The position numbers were made by a program, and so were the translations under genes. Under the pieces are notes generated by a model. It saw only the letters and a list, made by a program, of their open reading frames with translations. It searched no databases and was not told the DNA's origin. Positions 1 to 13,050 of a stretch of DNA of 64,000 nucleotides are shown here, piece after piece. The stretch is from Bagarius yarrelli (lineage: Eukaryota; Chordata; Actinopteri; Siluriformes; Sisoridae): the NCBI GenBank assembly GCA_005784505.1, contig VCAZ01000025.1, positions 4,052,501-4,116,500 on the forward strand, given 5' to 3'. The stretch's first letter is position 1; each line of letters opens with the position of its first letter.

Positions 1-99
1 TCTCCAAGAGCGTATGAGCCACCTCCACCACACAAGGATCCCCACTTCTGCAATCCTGACTACTCCCACAACCACATGCCAGAGAACACATATCGATAG
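1..99 (+). CDS. possible 3' terminal coding exon of an unidentified gene
   Basis: Frame 1 is open from the first base for 32 codons and ends at TAG (97-99). The peptide is rich in Pro, His and Asn, contains YEPPPPHKDPHF and ends in HMPENTYR. It does not look like repeat translation, and a GT microsatellite starts shortly after the stop, as in many 3' UTRs. I do not recognise the protein. The piece is short enough that an open frame by chance is quite possible, so this is a weak call. Confidence 0.3.
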   Translation, partial: SPRAYEPPPPHKDPHFCNPDYSHNHMPENTYR

Positions 100-3000
100 A
101 GCTCACCACCTCATATGTGTGTGTGTTTGTGTGTGTGCGTGTGCGCGCGCGCGAGTGTCTGTTTGAATGGTTTACAGTGCTGAAGGTTTGTGGCAGTTGT
201 TGGTTCTTTAGAAGTGATAAGGAAAGGGATGCATTCAATCTTTACATTAGCTTTGTACACCAAATTTTTTTTGTTGTTCTTTCATTAGTGTGTTATTTAG
301 ACCTTTATATAAGTTTGTACCGATTCCTTATGAATAATTTGACACCAGCCTCTTCAAAGAGAAAAAACAGCAGGTGATAGTTTGAATCTTGAAGTTTAGA
401 ATCGTTAAAGGCTGGGCTAATGGTTTAGAGAATCATCTCCAAGAGCTACATGCTGTAGTTGGATATAACTGCAGACTTTTTAAAGGACCCAACATTATTC
501 ATAGGGGCAGTAGTGGAACTTATACGACCTGTGTGGATGGTGGTTGAATGTGTGTGTGTGTGTGTGTGAACGTCTTTTAATATGCCAGACAATAAATAAA
601 AATTAACATTTTCACTTGCAATAGAGCTACACATTGACACATCAGACACCTTCTGTTCTAAATGGGTGGGATTTCATCAGTATCGGCTAAATAACACAAT
701 AGAACTCAATGTGTTTTGGCAAATAAGGGCATGACCTGCCTTCAGCATGAACATTAACTCTGATTATAAAATTCACCTGTTGGAATAAAGCTAGTCTACA
801 AAAGAGACGGCTACTGTTTGTTAGTCTATCTAGCATTCATCAGCCCAAAAATGACTTATGACTAGTCTGTTATTTCCATATCTTCAGTGATTCGGGATGG
901 AGATGGCATTTGTATAGCCTGCAGATTGTGTTGCAGGACTGTAAAGCGATCAACTGCCATTCCTAGATTTGTGTTCCTCTATTTCATGCTCAAACTGATG
1001 TGTTCAGGCAGCGAGTAAAGGATAATCTCTCAATGCCTTTTCCCCTCCAAGACAGTACAACCCCCCACAACACCGTGAGATTATTTTGTTGAAATATTTT
1101 GATCCCATCAACATTTTTTGGTCGTTATAGTACATTTTAGACTGTTTTGGCATTGCTCATTTAGTTTGTTGATTTTGTGGTTGTAAGGTCTATTGCATTA
1201 GGCTTTCCATTGGATTTGATTTTGAGAATAAAACATGGTAAATATAAATATCTGATGTATTTTTGTTTAAAAGAAAATGTAATAAATCGGTGAATAAAGG
1301 TGTAGGCAGTTTGAATTAAACTCGATTTAGTTAAACATTTAATTGGCTCACCTTCTTTCAAACGCAGTTCCCTAAAAGTTGCATGTTTTTTTGTTCATGT
1401 TATTGTTCTCGTTTGATTCAAACCTGCCTGTTTATTTTGGAGACTGGAGAAAGGAGTCTACATAAAGTTTTCATAACATCTGAAATCTAACATTTAAAAT
1501 GAATGAACATGCAGGCTGGCAATAAAATTAGTTTTACAGATCTGCAAAAAAAAAAGAAAAAAAAAAAGCTTTTGCTTTTCACGATGATTTTTGCCTCAGA
1601 TGTTATGGAGAATGTTGTAGCATTCCTTCGCTGTGCTTTACAGACCTCAGTAAAATGATTGCAATGAAAAAAAGAAAGCCAGAGAAAATCTCCTTTTTTT
1701 AATGATCTTATGTCCTCTTTCCTTTAGAATGCATCTCAGACTGTCTTCAGTCTTTCATTCCAACGCTGAGAGATGGTTCGGGTACTCGCACAAACACACA
1801 CACACGCACGACATGGTCTCAGTGACATCTATTGGCCTGGATACACAAAACCATTTGTAACTCAACAGGCAACAAATTGAAATGTCCTGTAAACATTCGA
1901 TTAAGCATCACTTATTTTAATCGCTAGTAAATTAAGGGTTACATTTGTCTACTTAGCAGGATATGAAAGACACCTGATGGATAAACTTGACTCCTACATG
2001 TATCCAGGCCCTGTTGTGTGCAAAACGAAAAGGCAGATAATGCATTGGAGTGATCATTGTTTTCACTCATATAATTTAGTGGAATAATAATAAACAGGTA
2101 GCTTTTAGTGCATTAGGGCTTCACACATTAATACTAAATGTCTGTAAATGTTTGCTAGAAATAGTGCATGACTGGTTACTCGTACTGTTCTTCCAGCCAC
2201 CTTTTCCCTTTTCGCTAATCACAGCTAGAATGGCTTCCAGGCCTCAGGACGCCAAGTTGCACATGACGAGGGGAAGACAATTAAAGTCCCACAGTGGCAT
2301 GGATGCACTTCCCAGAAAGGTAAAGCCCTCTGGCCCCAACCATGCTTGCACCTTGACCATACACCACGTCTCCCAAATCATCTCCTGCTCCAACTCAGTT
2401 TAGATACACTTTCTGGATGTGGAAAAGAAATGATGGGGCTGTAACCGTGAGCTTAGGGTTCACTAATGTTCAGTTATTATAGCAAAGAAACCAAGTCATT
2501 TATGTAAGGCACATAAAGTACCCCATGTGATATTGGCTTGACTGTCTACAATTTGTCTATTTTTATTTATTTTTTAAACATATTGGTGGCACATCTATTC
2601 AGATGTTATCATGATGACATTTTATAGAAGAAACATGCTCACAAAAATTCTCTATAAAAGATCTGGGGAATTTTGAATTGTTGGCTTGTTCTGTGGCATT
2701 TGGTGTTTCTTTTAAGCATTTCCAGTGAGACGAGACGAGAGCCGCACACACGCTCACTGAGGTTCCCTGGCTGTGCTTTGAACTGTTAAGAAGACAGCAC
2801 AGCTTTAAGGGGAGTGCAGTGCAATCCATAAGGCAAGAGGTGGGGTTGTCGCCTGGTAGGTGAGTAACCAGTGCGCCACAGTCCCACTCAAACCTATTTC
2901 TGCCCGCAAACCCAACATGTCACCTGCCCTGTCACTTTAGTTTGTAAAGTATCTGTACATCTTCAACTTTGAATCTATGCCTCAGGAAACAATGCTTTTA

Positions 3001-4200
3001 GAGTTCACTGTCAGAAAAAAAAAAAGGATCACAAGCGGTCCTATAAAAATTTTAATGCAAAACACAAACTTAAATACAAAAAATTTGTTTAATAACCATT
3101 CAAAATGCCTTTTAGACATCCTTATAACTTATTATTAAATAATCAAGTCACAATTTCCTTAAACAAACATTTTAACAGTACACAAATCATCAATTTTAGT
3201 ACTTTTCATTGTCCATGATGTTTTGTAGTTACTATTTTATGTTACTGATTTTGTGTAACTTTTTATTTTAGTTTGATCAAGTATAGCATTGCTTGTTTAA
3301 TTAAGTTAATTAATTATTCAGAGAGTATTCCCCCATTGAGCTGGATTCTACCCCTATTTCTGTAATCGGTTTACTTTTGCTACGGTCTAAAGGGGAGAAA
3401 TGTCAAAATTGTTTGGCTCTCTGTATTCCATCTCTGATCTTGTAAAATTGAAATTAAATACATTTTATAAAAGGTGCATTGGTGTGTTTGCATTTTTGGA
3501 GGGGTAATGTAGTATTCTGTAATTGTGATAGTTGATCGCTATGCTGATGGCATCAAATGATATTTGTTTATTCGTGAACTGTTACAGTGAAGTGATCCAA
3601 AGGTTATAACATGGAAATCAGCTCTGTACAGTAACAGTGTACACCAGAATACAGTGTCTATAAAAATAATAAATATGATATAAAATGCATGAAGTATAAA
3701 AGCATAAAAAATAGCAATACAGTGCAAAATTAAAAATATAGACTGAAATATTCTTCGCAAAAAATCAAGTCGATTAAGATAAAACAAACCCAGAAAAAAA
3801 AACAACATTTATAGAGCTCCCTCTTAGAGCACGGGGACAGTGATTCATTCTCATAATTGTCACTCTCACATCATGTCTGGCTCTAATTGACAAATCCTGA
3901 TTAGGTTCGTCCATGTGGTGTCATGAAGCGCTAGCTGCCCACAATAGAGCTTTTCACACTTGAATGTATCAACTGCCAGGATGAATATTAGGATAAGTGG
4001 ATCCTGAGTTATTTTTAATAGTTAATCATTGGTATTCCTGAACCCTGCTTAATTGTGGTGTCCATATATACAGTACAGTATGAAAAGCCCTGAATATGAA
4101 GAAATATTACAATACATTTGTCCTAAATCATAACACAATTATTTTTTTTAAATGAAGCATAGCACAAACGAATAGCTGCTTGAGTATCAGTAGGATGACA
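100..4200. other. noncoding interval left of slc29a2
   Basis: No exon with convincing coding character was found on either strand. The stretch holds GT/CA microsatellites (about 115-152, 548-568 and 1797-1806), A-rich runs (1547-1568) and plain AT-rich sequence. Its right end should include the slc29a2 3' UTR, since that gene stops at 4220 on the minus strand. I saw no strong polyadenylation signal that I would single out. Confidence 0.5.
115..152. repeat. GT/GC dinucleotide microsatellite
   Basis: Imperfect (GT)n grading into (GC)n. It begins about 16 bases after the TAG of the left-edge open frame. Confidence 0.8.
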
Positions 4201-4219
4201 AGAAGGTGATCATTGAAAA

Positions 4220-7200
4220 CTACAGCAGGTTTTTCAAGACAAATGAGAATGCACCTCCAAGTGTCAGTCCCAAAGCCAGGAAAAAGGTCATCAAAGCCCC
4301 AGCAGTTTCTGCATCCTTGGACCTCACCAACCTGGTGATCAAAACAATTATAAGGATTATAACTAGAGAGTGTATGCTAATAGGATTCTAGGGGAAACAC
4401 AATTTATAAAAGATGCCCTGTATTGGGGTAACATGGTGAAAACATGATTACGCCCATATAATATTTCAGAATGCCATTCTAGATTTAGAAATTTGTTTTT
4501 CTATTATAACACATGCCGCTTATTTTTCTACTTCATATTGAAGTATAGCTGTGGGAAATTCTGTAACAAGAGAATGCGTGAGGCCAGACACTGAGATTAG
4601 TTGAGGAGACTTGGCATGTTTGAGTTACAGTCTAAAGTTTCTGGACTCAGGCAAACTAGACAGTCTGCCCTGATGAGGTTGGTGCAATAGTTATCTTGCC
4701 TAAGATGCCAAACAGTCGAGAAGCTGGCCCTGGTTTTAGTTCATTACAATTAAATTGGTTTACACCAACCTGTAAAACAGGGAGACATCTTGGACTTATT
4801 GTCATGCTGGAATCATTTGTGCTCCTTAGTTTCAGTGAAAAAAAATATAACAAGCCAAAACATGAAGTCTATAATTGTGTCCCTTTAAATTTGTGGCAAC
4901 AGTTTTAGGGATAAAACACATATGGTGTTGTTGGTTAGTTGTCCAGAAACGTTTAGCTATTAATATTATTTATGGTATAAACAGATAACCCTCGACTTAA
5001 AATAAATCGAATTATGATACGACTGCACAACCAAAAAAAAAAAAAGGTTAAGGACTATGTTACAAATTTGCTCGGCTAAGAAAAACTGACAACAGTGTGA
5101 TGTCAGAACAAATCTATTATAAGCTACCGTGGACTACTTTAGAACACGTCATAGAGAGTACACCTATAGTGACTTCTGATAGGTTTCCAGACAGAACCCC
5201 ATCGTAAATTGAGAGTCGTCTGTATTTCATGTTCTATTGTAACTGTTATTGGGGTACAATGGCAATTTATATAATTGTGAATTTAAACTTCCAATTTTGT
5301 CAAGATATCATTGTAATTTGTAGGATTACTTACTGTGGAGCATAGGCCATGGAGAGACAGGCAAAATATCCATTTGTCACGGCAAACAATGACATAATCC
5401 CTATGTAGGCAAATTCGTTTTTAAAAACACTTGTCATACAGGTACGAGATGGAATGTTGCACATCATGAGGGCAGGAATGAAGATCACACGGAATGCCAC
5501 TAAAATTGGGAACAGACAGCTGTCCTTTTTTGGCTGAAATGATAAAAGACAAGTGTTACAACAGAAGCAAAATCATGGTTAGAAATACACAAATTCATTA
5601 TTCCACTTTGAACGTTTGGAATATCAGCAGCCCCACGGTATTTTAGTATATCATTAAAATCACAGATTAATTCCATTGCAAACTTGCTGATTGGACTGGT
5701 ATGAATTCTACCCATTACATCATTTCAGCACTGATGCAGTGGTTCTAGAGCATTTCCTTTTGAGTCTACTACTTCTAGGGTTACTTCCATATATCATCTC
5801 ATGATTAATAATAACTACCAAATACACAAATTTTATTAAAAAAAAAGCAGTAAGATTTTCTTCTAAACAGTAGACCTGATTAAAAAAAAAAACTAGTCTT
5901 ACCCACTGAAACATCGAGGTGGCACTTCGGCCGATCCAGTCCATCACATTGAAGACCAAGAAACAACAGAGGGGCGTAAAAATAGTAACTGTGTGAATAA
6001 GAGATGAATGAAAACAAATTTAATTGATGTTTTAATCTTATTTATTTAATACTTAAAAAAAAAAGGTCCACCAGTGACCTACCCATTTTTCCCGTAAACA
6101 GGTCATTTGGAATGACCAACACGGTGATTGCTGGAAAAACAGACAATGTGACTGCGAAAACGCATGTCACACACAGGGCCATCAGCCAAATCTTTACCAA
6201 AAGAAAGAAAAAGTAATATTACAAATAGAAAATACTGTAATATAAATATAAATACTAATATGTAGCCTTACTACTGGGGCAAAGAATTAAAAACCAATAA
6301 ATAATGAATTTCACTACTGAAGCTACTCGTTTGTGGCCGAGCAGCATAATAGGCTTGCTAATGAAATCCTTTAACTTAAACACCACATGTGTCATAAAAA
6401 GTATTTTTTCTTGTTATTTCACCTTTTTAAACACTGCTAATACTGGTGACTTTTCTTCTTGTTGCTTCTTTACTCCATCCACTGTCTGGAAAGCTCCAGA
6501 ATCAGAATAAGTTCTCGATGTTTTATCAGTGTAGTCGAAATCGGTAGGGTTCACTTTGACCAATGTCACATTCTCTACAGCTACAGACCAAAAAAAAAAA
6601 CAAAACCCCCAAACAAAACAGTTACGATCTCCAAAGTGACTGAAATGCAAGGTGTGATTGGTTATTCAGCAATGTCTGTGACCAACCCTTTTGATTTCGA
6701 TCCAAATCGGGATTAGTTATCTTGTTTTTTGCTTCATCTTCTAGATTTAATCCTGCAAATTTCTGTAAAAAAATATAACCGTAATTAAGGTTTGTCGTTA
6801 AATATAAAGTATTTAATATTTAACTAAAATATATAGTAAACAGCTTATGGACACCTGATCGATACAACATGTACAGATTTATTTCTCCTTTTGTTGTTAT
6901 GAAAAATTCTTACTACTACATGTCGGAGTGATTGTTGAGATATGTGTTCATTCAGCTATAATAGTATTAGTATAGTATAATAGTATTAATGAGATCAGAC
7001 ACTAACTGTCCCAAAGGTGTTCAGTGAGGTTGAGTCACAGTCAGGATTCTGTGCAGAATAACAGATCTTTTGGACCAATCATAATACACCATGTGTTAAT
7101 AAGAGCTCAGGAGCTTTGTGCACAGGATGCTGGAACAGTGTTCGACTCTCTTTAAAAAATAAAATATATTTGTGTTTAAAGATATTCTATACAACTGTAT

Positions 7201-9100
7201 GCTAACAAATCTGTAGCACAAAACTATGTATGGACTGATGATTGTGTGTCCACACTTTTGGCTGTATAGTGTATTACAGATGTGTGTTTGTCTGCATACT
7301 TAGCTTAGCACTTTTTTAAGATCAACATAGTAGGATTACATTTTACTATAAGGTGTCAAACTCAGTTCCTGGTGGGACGCCGCCCTGCTTCAACTATAAT
7401 TAGCTTCAACCATTATTAATGCACCAAATCCAGCTCATCAGGTCTTTCAGTATTATTTTCAGAACATTGCAGATTTTTGAAGGTTGGAGTAAGATTGGTA
7501 CTAAAATCTGCAGGGTTTTTGCCCTCTAGAAACTAAGTTTGACACATTATTACCTTATTACATATTAAAACATGGGTTTTTCTATTGCTCCTAATGTTCA
7601 TCTCAGACCTTTGAATATAATCCAGTTACTTAAATATTACTCTCAACTCACTTACGTTATTATTTACGTTAATGTAACGTTATTGAGGTAATGCTACTTA
7701 CTGATTATGCTTAACAGGCCACACTTTAACAACCAAAACATATTTAGCGTTTTTCTGAAATGATGGCTCATGGTTAAGGTGTTGAACTACCAACCCGAAG
7801 ATTATGGGTTTGATTCCCAGCTTCTCCAAGCCACCACTGTTGGGCCCCTAATTAAGACCCTTAACCCGCAATTGCTCAGTTGTATAAATGAGAAAGCGCT
7901 CTGGATAAGGTTGTCGGCCAAATACTGTAAAATGTAAGTTTAAGTACGAAAGTGATAATAAAGGAACGTACCAGGCGAGGCAGCACTGAGTAACAGCACA
8001 GCGTAAGGAGTGTGGCAGCACAGGGTGTGATGAAGTAGCCTAAAGCCGCACTCTCGTTGTCTGATTTTACTGGAGATACAAGGCAAAAATAGTCAAAGAC
8101 CGTTTTCAAACAGGATCCACAATGATCCCTCAGTTGTCTGTTGATATTGTCGTCACTGATACTCACAGATCTTTGACATCAACATGGCAACTGCAGAGAA
8201 GATGCCAGACATGGCTTGACCACTCATAAACCAGGAACTATATTTTGGATGAAACTTTCCAACCAAACCAAACAAACTGCCTTGAAGCACCGCTCCAAAC
8301 ACTATAGGCAGAAAAGTTTACAATACTGACAACTTCCATGTCATACAAGATGATCTTATTATTTGCATTAAGCTATAATGTGGTGACACATACTGTTAAT
8401 AAACCAGATGGTTGCCATTGTGATGGAGAAGAAAAGCTTCTGTTCCATATTGATTTTTACTAAAGTAGCAGTGAGAAGAAAGAGCAGTAAAATAAAAACC
8501 ATGCTACCAGCAATCCTCATCTTTTCTGGAATACTGCAAAATAGGACAAAAAAGACAAGTTACACACACACAAACCGAAGAAGTCAGAAGTTCTTCCTGT
8601 TTGTGTTCCTCAAACTGAAGATAAACATCTGATTATATACTTACTGCTGGTAAAGAAATGAGTTCAAGAATGTGAACAGCAGCAAAGGCAGCTGGGAAAG
8701 CAGAACACACATGTTGTTGAACATATACGGATCAGTCTGGTCGAACTCTGAAGAGCTGCTCGATGTGGATGTATTTAGCCGTTCGTTAAAATACTGTGAA
8801 AGACAGCGAAAAAGAAAATTATTTGTCTGTGAAAAAAAAAAATCAAACGATGTACAAACCTGAAAACATTTGATCTCAGAAAGCCTCCCAGTTTCTTACA
8901 TCGAAAGCGGTGATGAAGAAATTCCATGGAAGGAGTGTTCCCATACCCAGAATGAAGAAGATGATGGCCACGAAGCCCCTGGTGAAGACCAAACAACTTT
9001 ATTTAGACAAACTTTAATCTCTCTAAATCGAAAACAATTATTTCTTCCGCTTTTATAATATAAGATAAAAAACTCACCTATTATCTGATGCACATCCCAT
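4220..9100 (-). CDS. slc29a2: equilibrative nucleoside transporter 2 (SLC29 family), 12 coding exons
   Basis: Plasma-membrane facilitated transporter for nucleosides and nucleobases. Minus-strand exons: 9100-9078, 8978-8900, 8793-8645, 8533-8394, 8301-8167, 8069-7972, 6762-6687, about 6580-6423, 6191-6083, 5988-5903, 5533-5334, 4331-4220. The lengths sum to 1365 nt, giving 454 aa plus stop; mammalian ENT2 is 456 aa. Visible family signatures are GTLLPWNFFITA (aa ~22-33), LLSQLPLLLFTFLNSFLYQ, FFSITMA, AVLQGSLFGLVG, ALGYFITPC, FNVMDWIGRSATS and the C-terminal AGALMTFFLALGL. About 11 membrane segments are expected. The first outer loop has an NTS glycosylation sequon, and a variable charged cytoplasmic loop covers aa ~209-286. 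KIWLMALC and ALMTFFLALGL match ENT2 better than ENT1. The start gives MGCASDNRGF, a short N-terminus. The exon 7 donor (AAAGG|gttggt) and exon 8 acceptor are the least certain boundaries. Transcription runs away from the complement gene. Confidence 0.93.
4775..4955 (+). mobile_element. DNA-transposon remnant, 'tgtccacaaacttttggcc' family
   Basis: Contains degenerate blocks 'gtcatgctggaa', 'ttgtggcaacagtttt' and 'acacatatgg', ending near 'agttgtccagaaac'. These blocks recur in the same order in other copies in this window (6845, 26565, 57730). It lies in the last intron of slc29a2. Confidence 0.5.
6845..7275 (+). mobile_element. DNA-transposon remnant, 'ttttggc(ca)tatagtgta' family
   Basis: Begins with 'tatggacacctgatc' and ends with 'gtgtccacacttttggctg' and 'tatagtgta', so the ends are roughly inverted. 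Internal blocks 'gatcagacactaa', 'cccaaaggtgttcagtgagg', 'ctttgtgcacaggatgctgg' and 'attctatacaa' are shared with the other copies. It has no coding capacity. It lies in an slc29a2 intron. Confidence 0.7.
7350..7556. mobile_element. palindromic MITE-like element ('gtcaaactcagttcctgg' ends)
   Basis: Starts 'ggtgtcaaactcagttcctg', continues through 'cttcaac...aattagctt', and ends 'ctctagaaactaagtttgac' with inverted symmetry ('gtcaaactcag' against 'ctaagtttgac'). This is a common short nonautonomous DNA element of fish genomes. A second copy with the same central block is at about 59790-59960. Confidence 0.6.
7756..7940 (+). mobile_element. tRNA-derived SINE with V-SINE-like tail
   Basis: tRNA-like head with A-box-like 'tggctcatggttaagg' and B-box-like 'gggtttgattcccag', body 'ccaccactgttgggcccct', and tail 'gctctggataagg...ccaaatactgtaaaatgta'. 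It lies in an slc29a2 intron. Confidence 0.85.
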
Positions 9101-10320
9101 TTTTATGTACCAGTTTTACCTAAAAACAGTGGAAGAAAAAACCTTTTATAATAAATGAATGATCTCAATTAGGTGATAAATTTAAAATGGCAGTCATAGA
9201 AGTTATTATTCCATTCTCATTGTATATATTTTCTGTTAGCTAAATAAAGTGGAAAACAATTAATGATGTACAAAAACTATTACATTATTTACATTATTTG
9301 GCAGACACCATTAGACAACTGAATAAATCTGATCAGCAGCATGCAGGGGTGCTGCTGTGGGGGGTAAAAGTTGGAACAATTCTAATGGCTCACAGACTTT
9401 GGGGCCCCCCCAGAGATCAGTTTTACTAGTAGTAACAGTGGTTTGGTAGAAGCTCATATTGTTGTATATTTTTATTATCATTTATAGCAGCTTCTTAGAG
9501 TTAATGAACTGCTTGATATGTCACGTGATATAATACACGCCTTTATATGAACCTTGCAGTGTGTTAATACGTTTTATTCACTTCAATATGATTTCAAAAA
9601 ATATATATAAATAAAAAAGATAAACGCATCTTGATAAAAAGAAAAGAATGAATAAATACTTTATTTTATTTTTAAATCACAAACTCTAACAATGTGCATG
9701 CCTTTCTTTATAAAACTATAAAACGTTCTTTATAAATCTCGATATGTGCTGAAATGTGACCTATAGGCACATAGTAACCTTATATATGAATATAAACGCA
9801 AACTTTGTCCTATTATTAATTAGTTTCGTTTTATTCTAGAAGCACCGGAAGAACTGTTCAAAACGCTCTTTTTTTTTTTTTTTTACCGCCAAATCAAATT
9901 CGCTGCAAAGTTAAACCCAGAGTATGTGACTGTTTATTCCGCGACTTTTAAAGACATACAATACTTAATGAAGCGCAATAACCTGTTCGTTATATTGTGC
10001 TATTATTATTATTGATATACACAAGTATTAATAATTTCCGGATTATTTTCACAACCTTAAAACAAGCGACTTTATTTTATCAACAAACCGGACAATTATT
10101 TACAGTCCATTTAACATAATCTGCAGGTTTGCTTTTCTTTTTAGTAAAGATATATAAAATAAAACTAATACCCACGTGTAAAAGCTGGACACTGTGTAGC
10201 AGTGACACCTGTCACATCTTCAGCCAACGCTGGCTCTTTTGACGCATGCGCATTATGTACGTCCTTTTTCCTGCCCGCTTAAAAGAGTAATTACAGTTTT
10301 CCACCTGAAGATGGCGCTTT
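9101..10320 (-). promoter_or_regulatory. slc29a2: 5' region and probable promoter of slc29a2
   Basis: A splice acceptor ('gttttttag' read on the minus strand) lies just upstream of the ATG exon, so an untranslated first exon is expected further right. At 10242-10252 'acgcatgcgca' is a good NRF1-type palindrome in locally GC-richer DNA (10225-10320), the best promoter candidate. The first exon itself cannot be placed from sequence alone. The rest is AT-rich, with a 17-base T run near 9869-9885. Confidence 0.45.
9335..9450 (+). repeat. dispersed repeat, copy 1 ('attctaatggctcaca')
   Basis: Blocks 'caggggtgctgctg', 'attctaatggctcacagac', 'gggcccccc' and 'ttttactagtag...aacagtg'. The same blocks occur in reverse complement at about 12955-13050. 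Confidence 0.6.
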
Positions 10321-10430
10321 GACGCTTTAATATCATTCACAAAAAATGTCACATTGTACAAATTTCGATCCAGTCTCTGCAACCTGCAGTGTTACACTAT
10401 AAAAATACTCACTAGAATAATGTGGGAGTT

Positions 10431-10636
10431 ATAATAATAATAATAATAATAATAATGATATATAAACAACAACAATAATACTAAAAAAAGGTATAACCCT
10501 AGTAATATTATAGTATATAGTATAATAATAATATTTTATATTTTAAAAACCCCCCAAACTTTAAATAAAGAAAACATTCTTATGAAAACAATTGAGCCAT
10601 GTGCACCTAGTGGTTAGGACCTGATAATAATAATAA

Positions 10637-10674
<38 letters not shown>

Positions 10675-10743
10675 TATTATTATCATATTTTATTGAAAAC
10701 AATATAACCCTGCGCACCTAGTGGTTAGGACCTGATAATAATC

Positions 10744-10788
<45 letters not shown>

Positions 10789-10790
10789 AG
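10431..10790. repeat. ATT/AAT microsatellite cluster with a duplicated ~107-bp unit
   Basis: Long (AAT)n/(ATT)n tracts at 10431-10456, 10623-10683 and 10743-10785. The single-copy block 'cacctagtggttaggacctg', preceded by 'gaaaacaat', occurs at about 10604 and again at about 10711, each followed by 'ataataat'. This shows a local tandem duplication. Confidence 0.8.
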
Positions 10791-11412
10791 CTATGAAAGT
10801 AGCATTAATTTTTCAGCATTCTCTTAGTACAAATATACTTAAACGTGATTATTCTTATTAAAAATACATGACAAGTTTGATTAGTTTTTTTTATGTATAT
10901 TTATATTAGTTTTAGACTATGGATAAAATCCAGATCCATATGAGATTCTTTTTTAAACTGCTAAGGGCAAAACATTGTCCAAAATAACTTTGTATGCTAC
11001 ATTAGTGTTCTTTGTTTGCTGTTTGTGTTCCAGACCTCCTCGTAATAGCAGTGCGTAACCTCACTAATGTCTAAATGTCTTACTACAAAATCTGCAAAAA
11101 TAATTTTATCACTAATAATCTGTTCATCCTCATATTTCTTTACTAACAAATAAGATCTGATAATAATCATGATCATGTTTGCTCTCTGATGTTTCTGATC
11201 AAGACTCGCAGTATAAATTAATCTTTTTGCTTATTAAGTATTTTAATCCATTCTGCATCTCTGTAAGTTTCATTTTCAGATCCCTTTTTGCTGTTGTGTA
11301 TTCCTGTAAATCCCCTGTTAAATCTTCGGGACTTTGTACTTTAGTCTTCAGAACAAACTTTCCAAAATGCTTTATCAACAATTGGTTTAGGATTGCGTGA
11401 ATTATAGGAATT

Positions 11413-11450
11413 AGTGTGTGTGTGTGTGTGTGTGTTTTTTTTTTTTTTTT
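11413..11450 (+). repeat. (TG)n followed by poly(T)
   Basis: A perfect TG run joins a run of about 18 T. Confidence 0.85.
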
Positions 11451-11935
11451 AAATTTAATTTTTGCAACCGTAAACTTTGCTTTTAATCTGTGTTTTCTGT
11501 TAATGGTAATTTAAATTTTCTTATGTCTTATTTCTTATGTCAGCATTTCAGCATCACTTCTTTTTTTATCAGCGGTATTGCTGTGCACTTGAAAAAAAGG
11601 AAGTCATTTATTTTTGAAATGCAAATGTGAAAGTTTGTGTATGTTGCAAAACCAGTGGATTTACTGTTACACCTTAGTTGTGTCAGTATTTTGCAGCAAA
11701 AAAATCTTGAAAATCACAAGATCCAACCATCTGAACTGTGGTAACATTTTTCTCGTTAATACAAGCAAATAAAGGGTCAATAGTATCTTGTTTCTATTTT
11801 ACATATAAAATACCTGCTGCAATTTTGGGCCCTATCAATTAATATGAGTTATGGTCCCTCTACCACACACAATCCGGCAAGTCGTGGAATAGTCCTAACC
11901 TTCCCCTCACTTAGTGGCACCACTGCCTGTTCCTC

Positions 11936-12002
<67 letters not shown>

Positions 12003-12003
12003 G

Positions 12004-12034
<31 letters not shown>

Positions 12035-12112
12035 GCTTTCTTTCTTTCTTTCTTTCTTTCTTGCTTGCTTGCTTGCTTGTCCTGTCCTGTCCTGTCCTGT
12101 CCTGTCCTGTCC
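11936..12112 (+). repeat. compound microsatellite (TTTC)n-(TTGC)n-(CCTGT)n
   Basis: About 120 bp of TTTC units with occasional TTGC units, then five TTGC units, then about six CCTGT units. It is purely homopurine on the other strand. The long open frames through it, in several frames on both strands, are artefacts of the stop-free repeat. Confidence 0.95.
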
Positions 12113-12814
12113 AATTTTTTTGTATTGCAATGTTTGAACAAATCAGTTTATGTGGAAATGTCTAATCATATTGCAGTATTAGTCCTGAACAAAAATACTG
12201 TTTTATTTCACTATTTACTGTTTACTGCTCTGTTTTATCCTGGTCAGATAAAAAATACTGGTTCTGGTTACACCCTAACCATAAAACTTTCTTTGGAAAG
12301 CATACGGTTGCCAACCAACTGTATGATTATATTAATTGTCTGTTTGCATATACAGCCACAATAACATCTTATCTAAGATCCTGTAAGCCAGTAGTCATAA
12401 CACTGTAGCCATCATACCACAGGAGTTAAAGAATGCCCTAGAGCGGCTCTAAATTTTATTACATACTGTATTACTAAACCTGTTATATTTAAAGACGTGT
12501 GTCATCGCAGCTAACTGCTGTCCATATATTGGACAAAACCTTTTCTGACTAATGGTGATGAACAATGTTTAACGAACATGCTGAGAAATGCTGCTATAAA
12601 TTGACTGTATTCACTAAAAAAGTTGAGCAAACTTGCTGCTTATTTTTAATTGATAAAATTAATAATATACCAGGATTTTCAATTTAACATTTGCATTTTT
12701 AACTACAACAAATTTTTGCTTTGTGGATTTGATTTATGTTTTAAAATAAATGTCCTTTTTTCCCCCTGAAACATCATTCAAGTTAGATTTGCTGGTCATA
12801 ACCAATAGAACCAA

Positions 12815-13050
12815 TCTGGGGTTCCACTAGCAATTTTGGGCCCTATTAAGAATATAAGTTAATATAAGAAATAATATAAGAATATAAATATAATAAAAAT
12901 AATTAATATAAGAATATTAGTTTTTTGGGCCCCCATATCGCAATCATTCTGCACTGTTACAGCTAATAAAACAGATCCCACGGGCCCCCAAAAGTGTGTG
13001 AGCCATTAGAATCGTCTTAATTCCACCCCCACCCAGGCAGCGCCCCTGCA
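12815..13050 (-). repeat. dispersed repeat, copy 2, inverted relative to 9335-9450
   Basis: Contains 'gccattagaat', 'caggcagcgcccctgca' and 'gggccc' blocks that match the reverse complement of the copy at 9335-9450. The flanking 'agcaattttgggccctat' also occurs near 11819. Confidence 0.6.

Noticed and set aside
11844..12165. Long overlapping open frames on both strands coding FLSFFLS and KKERKKE repeats
   Set aside because: They are translations of the stop-free (TTTC)n compound microsatellite, with no start context, splice sites or conservation.
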